DNA of 5,659 nucleotides, from positions 1 through 5,659 of the forward strand of contig JAFTEP010000141.1 of assembly GCA_017453605.1 (NCBI GenBank), read 5' to 3'. Every line of letters starts with the position of its first letter. Position 1 is the first letter of the stretch. A program made the position numbers and the translations under genes. The notes beneath the pieces were generated by a model. That model did not search any database and was not told the origin of the DNA. It worked only from the letters and a program-made list of their open reading frames with translations. The stretch is from Clostridia bacterium (GTDB lineage: Bacteria; Bacillota; Clostridia; Oscillospirales; SIG627). Below, one piece after another: positions 1 to 4,261 of the stretch.

Positions 1-1
1 C

Positions 2-964
2 AAGGCTTACCGCACCTCTCCCCCCAGGGATCCCGCCAAATGGGCGCGGATCTGCGAGAAGATCGTCGCCCACTATATCGACGGCTGGGCGGACGGCTTT
101 CATCACAAAATAACCTATTGGGAGATCTGGAACGAGCCGGAATACGGAAAGGATCTTTATCCCGACGTCCCGCAGATGTTCGACGGCTGTCCCGAAGAAT
201 ACTTCCGTCTCTACGAGATCACCTCCAAACACCTGAAAAGCGTTTTCGGCGACAGGATCAAGGTCGGCGGCTACGCCGCGATGGACGTCAAGCCCGTTCT
301 TGATCCGGATTATCACTCGGAAAACGTCAAATATAAGTACCTCGGCGAGTTCATGAACGCGTTTTTCGCTCACGTGAAAAAGACCGGCGCCCCACTGGAC
401 TTCTTCTCCTGGCACTCCTACAGGGAAGCGGCGAAGACCGTTCCCACGGCTTACGGGTTCAGAGAATACCTCGACGGACTGGGATTTATCAAGACCGAGA
501 GCCACCTCAACGAGTGGAACCCCGTGCACGATCTCCGCGGAACCGCCCGCCACAGCGCTCAGGTCGCCGCGATCATGCTCGGGATGCAGAAGGCGCCTAT
601 CGATCTTCTCACGCTCTACGACGCGAGGCTCTGCGGGAGCGTCTACGCCGCGCTGTTCGACCCCTACACCCTAAAGCCCTTCCACGCCTACTACGCGCTC
701 GTCGCCTTCGACCGTCTGTATAAGCTTAAAACCGAGGTCTTCTGCGAATGCGACACCGAGGGTTTATACGCGGTCGCCGCGTCGGACGGAAAAAAGCGCG
801 CGCTTATGATCTCCAACGTCTCGGATCACTCCCAGCCTCTGGAGATAGAGGGCGCCGATCTCTCCGGCGCGAGCTGGCACGTGATAGACCAGCAGCGTCT
901 CCTTTCCTGGTCGCCGGAGGTGAAAACTATAGAGAAAAACGGGGTCGTGCTCGTCGAGTTTTGA
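2..964 (+). CDS. GH39-like glycoside hydrolase (clan GH-A), 5'-truncated by window edge
   Basis: The reading frame is open from the left edge to a TGA at 962-964, giving 320 visible residues; the start lies outside the window. The segment WEIWNEPE (from 119) has the Asn-Glu-Pro signature of clan GH-A, so the Glu at 134-136 is the likely acid/base. The segment ESHLNEWNP puts a candidate nucleophile Glu at 512-514, 126 residues later, close to the spacing known for GH39 beta-xylosidases. The FFSWHSY segment between them matches the barrel strand 'isfHxY' of that family. After about residue 235 the sequence turns into a beta-rich tail (LYAVAASDGKKRALMISNVS), consistent with the C-terminal beta-sandwich of GH39 and GH51-like enzymes. 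GH39 members cleave beta-xylosides or related glycosides; the substrate cannot be read from this part. About 150-200 N-terminal residues are probably missing, so location (secreted or cytoplasmic) is unknown. The gene ends 35 bases before a strong terminator and shows no link to the genes on its right. A related clan GH-A family is possible. Confidence 0.85.
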   Translation, partial: KAYRTSPPRDPAKWARICEKIVAHYIDGWADGFHHKITYWEIWNEPEYGKDLYPDVPQMFDGCPEEYFRLYEITSKHLKSVFGDRIKVGGYAAMDVKPVLDPDYHSENVKYKYLGEFMNAFFAHVKKTGAPLDFFSWHSYREAAKTVPTAYGFREYLDGLGFIKTESHLNEWNPVHDLRGTARHSAQVAAIMLGMQKAPIDLLTLYDARLCGSVYAALFDPYTLKPFHAYYALVAFDRLYKLKTEVFCECDTEGLYAVAASDGKKRALMISNVSDHSQPLEIEGADLSGASWHVIDQQRLLSWSPEVKTIEKNGVVLVEF

Positions 965-999
965 AAATCAAATACCTCTGAAATAATTATCCCGACGGT

Positions 1000-1028
1000 C
1001 CCGCCGCATTTTCGCGGCGGGGCTTTTT
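1000..1028 (+). terminator. Rho-independent terminator of the glycosidase gene
   Basis: An 8-bp perfect GC-rich stem (CCCGCCGC at 1000-1007 with GCGGCGGG at 1014-1021) encloses a six-base loop ATTTTC. The stem is followed by TGC and then TTTTT at 1024-1028. It lies 35 bases after the glycosidase stop, so it most likely ends that transcript. The reverse strand lacks a T-tract after this stem, so it should work only rightward. Confidence 0.88.
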
Positions 1029-1040
1029 CGGCGCTGATCT

Positions 1041-1066
1041 TTCGCCGCCGCCCGGGCGTCGGCGAA
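1041..1066. other. GC-rich inverted repeat between the two convergent terminators
   Basis: TTCGCCG at 1041-1047 pairs with CGGCGAA at 1060-1066. After one C/T mismatch, the inner palindrome CGCCCGGGCG at 1049-1058 extends the stem. No T-tract follows it on either strand, so it is not a canonical terminator by itself. It could strengthen termination from either side or be a remnant; its right arm overlaps the A-run that forms the T-tract of the leftward terminator. Confidence 0.5.
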
Positions 1067-1103
1067 AAACAGCCCGGAGGAAGACGGCAGTCTTTCTCCG
1101 GGC
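1065..1103 (-). terminator. Rho-independent terminator of the padR/HAAS-like operon
   Basis: Read on the minus strand, GCCCGGAG pairs with CTCCGGGC (plus positions 1096-1103 and 1072-1079). After one A/C mismatch, AAGAC pairs with GTCTT (1090-1094 and 1081-1085), leaving a four-base loop TGCC. The stem is followed by TG and then TTTTT (plus positions 1069-1065). It begins 18 bases beyond the stop of the HAAS-like gene, so it should end the leftward transcript. Confidence 0.87.
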
Positions 1104-1120
1104 GGGCCGTGTAAAGATTC

Positions 1121-1510
1121 TCAGAAGATCGGTCTTCTCGGGAGATATTCTCCGGTGACGGCGTGGACGTAGAGAATGCAGAGGACGACGACCGCGATCG
1201 TAACGAGGATGAGCGCGACGCCGACGCATTTCCAGAAGGCCGCCTTTCTCTGAGCCTTTTTCAACAGCTCTGCGTAATCGTCCCTCTGGGCAAACTCGCC
1301 GCCGAAGATCTCCGGCTCGCCGAACTCGGCGACAAGATCCTCGTATCCGGCGTCCTCGCGCTCGGAAATGAAGCCCGAAAGGTTGGTTTTGAGTTCGCGC
1401 ATGAAAAACGCCCTCGCGGTCTTTGAACACACGAGATTTTCGGACACCTTTTCGGTGTATTCCCTGACGGCCGCGTCAGTTTTCGTTTTCGTCTGAACTT
1501 TCGTCGCCAC
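1121..1510 (-). CDS. Small single-span membrane protein with HAAS/DUF1700-like N-terminal region
   Basis: This 129-residue protein starts at GTG 1510-1508. AGGAGG sits six bases upstream, which fixes the start inside the end of padR. Residues about 33-75 (FFMRELKTNLSGFISE, then GYEDLVAEFGEPEIFGGEF) follow the pattern of HAAS domains (DUF1700): a helix, a short loop, then 'dl..efG.Pe.ia.e'. Residues about 92-116 form one strong transmembrane helix (VGVALILVTIAVVVLCILYV), leaving a short RR-containing tail. HAAS-type proteins are commonly encoded directly after a PadR regulator, as here, and are thought to act as membrane partners in signalling; the mechanism is not well defined. The protein is much shorter than multi-span HAAS proteins and may belong to one of the small single-span families of this type, such as DUF6120. 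It is presumably co-transcribed and translationally coupled with padR. The assignment rests on pattern plus context; the existence of the gene is more certain than its family. Confidence 0.8.
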   Translation of the reverse strand: MATKVQTKTKTDAAVREYTEKVSENLVCSKTARAFFMRELKTNLSGFISEREDAGYEDLVAEFGEPEIFGGEFAQRDDYAELLKKAQRKAAFWKCVGVALILVTIAVVVLCILYVHAVTGEYLPRRPIF

Positions 1511-1877
1511 CGCTTGCCTCCTGAGTGAAAAGCTTCATCACGCCCGAGAACACCGCAAAGGACTGCTCCCTGCCGTATTCGAGGTATTCCCTGCCGGCTT
1601 CTTCTATTTTATAATAGGTCCTGAATCGCTTTCCCACCACGGTCTTCTTGTACGAAGAGACGAGCCCCCGGGACGCCATCCTGAAAAGCGGGATGTAGAG
1701 CGCGCTCTCCCTGAACTGCATGACGCCGTCGGTGCGTTCCGAGATCTCTTTTTTCAGTTCGTACCCGTATTTGTCGCGCTCGGTGAGGAGCTGCAGGATC
1801 AGAAGCTCCACGAAACCGGTGCGAAGATTCTCGTCGATCGCGGCGCGCCAGTCCCGTGAGTTTTTCTCAAACTTCAT
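1476..1877 (-). CDS. PadR-family transcriptional regulator
   Basis: This 133-residue protein starts at ATG 1877-1875. PadR proteins are dimeric winged-helix repressors that bind operators near their own promoter and are often released by small molecules. The winged helix is clear at residues about 20-100: LLILQLLTERDKYGYELKKE (helices 1-2), then ALYIPLFRMASRGLVSSY, matching the family's 'tLYpaLrrLeeeGlv', then the wing GKRFRTYYKI and EEAGREYLEY, matching 'RkyYrlTeaGre.L'. The C-terminal helix is short (residues about 103-119), as in the small PadR-s2 type, and ends in an acidic tail GGDESSDENEN. That tail is encoded in the stretch that holds the ribosome binding site and first codons of the next gene. 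No strong Shine-Dalgarno sequence precedes the ATG; only a weak GAG-containing run is present. The ligand cannot be inferred. Likely targets are its own operon and possibly the divergent lipoprotein operon. Confidence 0.93.
   Translation of the reverse strand: MKFEKNSRDWRAAIDENLRTGFVELLILQLLTERDKYGYELKKEISERTDGVMQFRESALYIPLFRMASRGLVSSYKKTVVGKRFRTYYKIEEAGREYLEYGREQSFAVFSGVMKLFTQEASGGDESSDENEN
1517..1522 (-). promoter_or_regulatory. Ribosome binding site of the HAAS-like gene, inside padR
   Basis: The minus strand reads AGGAGG here, a full match to the anti-16S sequence, six bases before the GTG at 1510. It decides the GTG start over any internal codon. It lies within the coding sequence of padR, so ribosomes finishing padR can reinitiate here. 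Confidence 0.85.
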
Positions 1878-1944
1878 TATATATTTACTCTTACTTTCAG
1901 CTTCGAATTTTATTATCTCTCAGCTTTCCCATGCTGCCGCGATC

Positions 1945-1973
1945 ATTATAGCAGACAAAACACTTTTTCGCAA
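1945..1973 (-). promoter_or_regulatory. Predicted sigma-A promoter of the padR operon
   Basis: On the minus strand a perfect -10 TATAAT (plus positions 1950-1945) is preceded, at the ideal 17-base spacing, by TTGCGA (1973-1968), a 4/6 match to the -35 consensus. Transcription would start near 1938 and leave a leader of about 60 bases before the padR ATG. It lies back to back with the rightward promoter, with only 21 bases between the two -35 boxes. Confidence 0.65.
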
Positions 1974-1994
1974 TAGGTTTTTAAAGAAAGTATC

Positions 1995-2023
1995 TTGACA
2001 AATGCAATTTTTTATGATACACT
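1995..2023 (+). promoter_or_regulatory. Predicted promoter of the repeat-lipoprotein operon
   Basis: A perfect -35 TTGACA at 1995-2000 is followed after 17 bases by TACACT (2018-2023), a 4/6 -10 element. The bases just before it, TGA at 2015-2017, supply an extended -10 TGn. Transcription would start near 2030, about 67 bases before the ATG at 2097. Because the -35 box starts at 1995, any translation start there is ruled out in practice. Confidence 0.72.
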
Positions 2024-2055
2024 TTTTTCAGAAAGAACCAAAGATCACGAAAAAC

Positions 2056-2072
2056 ACCGGATCTTTTCCGGT
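2056..2072 (+). other. Small hairpin in the 5' leader of the repeat lipoprotein
   Basis: ACCGGA at 2056-2061 pairs with TCCGGT at 2067-2072 around a five-base loop TCTTT, giving a 6-bp stem in the predicted leader, 24 bases before the start codon. Two T residues follow, not a full T-tract, so it is a weak terminator candidate at best. It may instead affect mRNA stability or translation. No riboswitch class is recognisable. Confidence 0.45.
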
Positions 2073-2096
2073 TTAACGATAAAAACGGGCCAAACG

Positions 2097-4232
2097 ATGA
2101 AAAAAATCTTTCTTTTTATCTTTTGCTTTCTTCTCATTCTCCCTCATACCGGGTGCAGCCGGCCGGACCGCCCGTCCGCGGAAACGCCGGCTTCATCCGC
2201 CGAAGCCGCGCCCGAACCCGGCTACGACGGCAGGCACACGCTCAGATACGGCGCACTCGACCCGGATTTTCTCGAACTTCTGATCTCCAGAGAGCAGACA
2301 GACGAATATATCAACGTGTTCTGGTACAGCGAGGACAGGAATTACGGCGCTCTCTGCGACTACTTCGGGATCTCAAGCGAGTCCTTCGGGCGCGCGGTGC
2401 GGCTCTGGAAGGAACGGGAACAAAAGCTCGGGCTGACAGAGGAAGTTTTCGAAAACGAATATCCCGAGCTTTTTTTCTGGGAAAAATGGTTCGGTGACTT
2501 CAAGAACGATCCGGCGTTTCTGTCGGGCGCGGAGCCCGACACCGTCTCGGTCACGCTGAGGTGCGAAAGCGACGCGCTCCACACCGACAGATACTACACT
2601 ATAGACCGCAGGCTTATAGAATACGTCGGGACGAGGAGCTTCGGACAGTTCAAAGACAAATACGCCGGGACGGAACAGTTCAACATCTTAAACTTCATCG
2701 ACACGTTTGAAATAACAAAAGAAGAATACGTTTCTTTATTCGAACGGACCTCCCGCTTCCGCGAGGAGTGGGTCAGCTACCCCTACAGCCCGGAATATCT
2801 CTTCGGGGACGCCGAAAAGCAGGCTCTCTACTTCTGCCGGGGCAGGATCGCCGATCCGGGCGCGGCGAAAAAGACTCAGGGAAGCTGCCGGACGCACGTC
2901 GAGGGCTTCCACGAGATCTCCTACTATCCCTTCCTCGAGGGGCTTATCACCAGCGAGCAGTATTATAACTATATGAAGATGTTCACCGGGACGGAGGACG
3001 CCAACTACGGCGCCGTTTTCGACTACTACGGCGTGACCGAGGAACAGTACCGCGCGAAGGTAGAAAGCGTCAAGAATCGGCTCGGCCTCTCCGACCGGGA
3101 ATTCAAGACGCTATACCCTCTCGCCGAATGCTACGAGGCGTGGTTCGCGCCCGACCGCTGTTCGAGAGAGGAGTTCGTCTTCACGGGTACGAAAACGCCG
3201 TCCGTGACGGCAAGAGACCCCGAAGACGAAATACATACCGACAGATATTTCACGATAGACAGCGTCCTGATCGAATACGTCGGAGAGAGCGAGTTCGAGA
3301 AGTTCCGCTCGAGATACGCGGGCTCGGCGTCGTTCAATATACTTTCTTTTCTCGATGAATTTGACGTTTCCGCGTCCGAGATCCTCCGCATATACGAAGA
3401 GGCGAAGCTCACGTTCGTCCCGTACAGACCCGCGCACCTTTTCACTCAAAAGATCGACGGCAATCCCTACGTCGATCCCCCGCCCGAAAATCAGAGAGAC
3501 TTTTATTACCTGCGCGGCGGACCCTACAGGGAGATCGGCGGCGAGAACAAAGAAACGGATCTATATTCGAAGATCTACGCGGTGGACAGGACCGCCGACG
3601 CCACGCACGTCCGGGGCTATACGAAGATATGCTACTACCCGATCCTCAGCGATCTTATTTCGAGAGAGGATTTCGACAGATACTGCACGAGGTTCACCGG
3701 CACCGCCGATTTCAACTACGGCGCGCTGATAAGATACTTTTCGATCAGCCGCGCCGATTACGAGAGCGCCGTCGAAAAGGTCAAGGCGTCCAGAGAGTAC
3801 CCCGAGGAAAGATTCGTCGAGCTTTTCGGATACGCCGACAGCTGCGACGAGTGGTATTCCGACGATTACGAAAGCTTTTTCCGCACCGACTTATACGTCG
3901 AGCCCGAAAAGGAGTCAATAACGATCCGCCCGGAGGACGACGAGGTCCACACCGACAGATATTTCACCATAGACTCGGAGCTTCTGAGATTCGCCGGAAA
4001 CTACGGAGTCGGGGTCTTCACGGAAAAATACGCGGGGACGGAATATTTCAACATCAAGAGCTTCCTGAGGTATTTTGAAATAACGCGCGACGTTTACGAA
4101 TGGATATACAGAAACAAGAATTATCCCCTCCCGTACAAAACGGAATATCTTTTCCCGTCATCCGACGCGGACCCGGACGAGACGGCGGCTTACTTTCTGA
4201 AGCAGACTCCGACGCCCGGAGCCGCCAACTGA
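2097..4232 (+). CDS. Large predicted lipoprotein made of six ~110-residue repeat units; function unknown
   Basis: This 711-residue protein starts at ATG 2097. The open frame runs further upstream, but MKKIFLFIFCFLLILPHTGC is a lipoprotein-type signal peptide beginning here and the region before it is promoter. Cys20 is the predicted lipidated residue; the lipobox ends TGC but has His rather than Leu at -3, so processing is likely, not certain. A Pro/Ala/Glu-rich spacer follows to about residue 46. The rest is six related units starting near H47, H162, H267, H380, H504 and H618. Each reads roughly 'HT.RY.tID..li.yv...f..f...YaGT..FNi..fl.yFeIt...Y'. Units alternate between an 'NYGAL' type and a 'FNI' type, so the protein is a threefold repeat of a two-unit block. 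The composition is rich in Tyr, Phe, Glu and Asp and looks helical and soluble, with no further membrane span and no catalytic motif that I recognise. I cannot assign a named domain. A surface-exposed scaffold or binding role is inference. No good Shine-Dalgarno sequence precedes the start. The next lipoprotein gene begins 29 bases after the stop. Confidence 0.88.
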   Translation: MKKIFLFIFCFLLILPHTGCSRPDRPSAETPASSAEAAPEPGYDGRHTLRYGALDPDFLELLISREQTDEYINVFWYSEDRNYGALCDYFGISSESFGRAVRLWKEREQKLGLTEEVFENEYPELFFWEKWFGDFKNDPAFLSGAEPDTVSVTLRCESDALHTDRYYTIDRRLIEYVGTRSFGQFKDKYAGTEQFNILNFIDTFEITKEEYVSLFERTSRFREEWVSYPYSPEYLFGDAEKQALYFCRGRIADPGAAKKTQGSCRTHVEGFHEISYYPFLEGLITSEQYYNYMKMFTGTEDANYGAVFDYYGVTEEQYRAKVESVKNRLGLSDREFKTLYPLAECYEAWFAPDRCSREEFVFTGTKTPSVTARDPEDEIHTDRYFTIDSVLIEYVGESEFEKFRSRYAGSASFNILSFLDEFDVSASEILRIYEEAKLTFVPYRPAHLFTQKIDGNPYVDPPPENQRDFYYLRGGPYREIGGENKETDLYSKIYAVDRTADATHVRGYTKICYYPILSDLISREDFDRYCTRFTGTADFNYGALIRYFSISRADYESAVEKVKASREYPEERFVELFGYADSCDEWYSDDYESFFRTDLYVEPEKESITIRPEDDEVHTDRYFTIDSELLRFAGNYGVGVFTEKYAGTEYFNIKSFLRYFEITRDVYEWIYRNKNYPLPYKTEYLFPSSDADPDETAAYFLKQTPTPGAAN
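2235..2894 (+). repeat. Protein-coding tandem repeat block 1 (units 1 and 2)
   Basis: Residues 47-266. Unit 1 (47-161) starts HTLRYGALDPDFLELLIS and carries the 'RNYGAL' core at N82, then a longer helical part ending FFWEKWF. Unit 2 (162-266) starts HTDRYYTID, with the core YAGTEQFNIL at N196 and the tail SPEYLFG. Unit 1 is the most diverged of the 'a' type: WYSED replaces the FTGT found in blocks 2 and 3. Confidence 0.8.
2895..3605 (+). repeat. Protein-coding tandem repeat block 2 (units 3 and 4)
   Basis: Residues 267-503. Unit 3 (267-379) begins HVEGFHEISYYPFLEGLIT, with the core FTGTEDANYGAV at N303 and the helix end ECYEAWF. Unit 4 (380-503) begins HTDRYFTID, with the core YAGSASFNIL at N414 and the tail RPAHLF. 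It then has an insert rich in Pro, Asp and Gly (NPYVDPPPEN) before the next block, which makes this the longest block. Confidence 0.8.
3606..4229 (+). repeat. Protein-coding tandem repeat block 3 (units 5 and 6)
   Basis: Residues 504-711. Unit 5 (504-617) begins HVRGYTKICYYPILSDLIS, with the core FTGTADFNYGAL at N540 and the helix end DSCDEWY. Unit 6 (618-711) begins HTDRYFTID, with the core YAGTEYFNIK at N652 and the tail KTEYLF, ending shortly after in a Pro/Ala-rich C-terminus. Units 3 and 5 match each other better than either matches units 4 or 6, so the two-unit block seems to be what was copied. Confidence 0.8.
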
Positions 4233-4244
4233 GCCGAAAATAAA

Positions 4245-4250
4245 AAGGAG
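4245..4250 (+). promoter_or_regulatory. Ribosome binding site of the PstS-like lipoprotein gene
   Basis: AAGGAG lies 11 bases before the ATG at 4262, a strong match at a slightly long spacing. It falls in the 29-base gap after the repeat-lipoprotein stop. That gap holds no terminator or promoter, which supports co-transcription. Confidence 0.75.
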
Positions 4251-4261
4251 AACGAACGATC

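Noticed and set aside
40..303. 87-residue Arg-rich frame starting at 40
   Set aside because: It is out of frame with the glycosidase sequence, whose catalytic motif at 119-142 is read in another frame; the Arg-rich composition is typical of a GC-rich shadow frame.
987..1430. 147-residue minus-strand frame over the terminators and HAAS-like gene
   Set aside because: It runs through both terminator hairpins, is Arg-rich, and overlaps a gene with a clear ribosome binding site and transmembrane helix in another frame.
1995..2096. Upstream extension of the repeat lipoprotein to a TTG at 1995 (745 residues)
   Set aside because: The TTG is part of a consensus -35 box, and the extension would bury the lipoprotein signal peptide that starts at 2097 behind 34 charged residues.
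1878..2096. A clear PadR operator or riboswitch in the divergent gap
   Set aside because: I looked for a convincing long inverted repeat such as ATGT...ACAT near the promoters and found none beyond short chance matches, and the leader shows no recognisable aptamer.
2895..4229. EF-hand or dockerin-type calcium repeats
   Set aside because: The Asp/Asn-rich loops (GTADFN, GTEQFN) look similar at first, but they lack the 12-residue DxDxDG...E pattern and the unit length (~110) is far longer.
2235..4229. CRISPR array or short direct DNA repeats
   Set aside because: The periodicity is a protein-level repeat of about 330 bases with diverged DNA; there are no short identical repeats with unique spacers.
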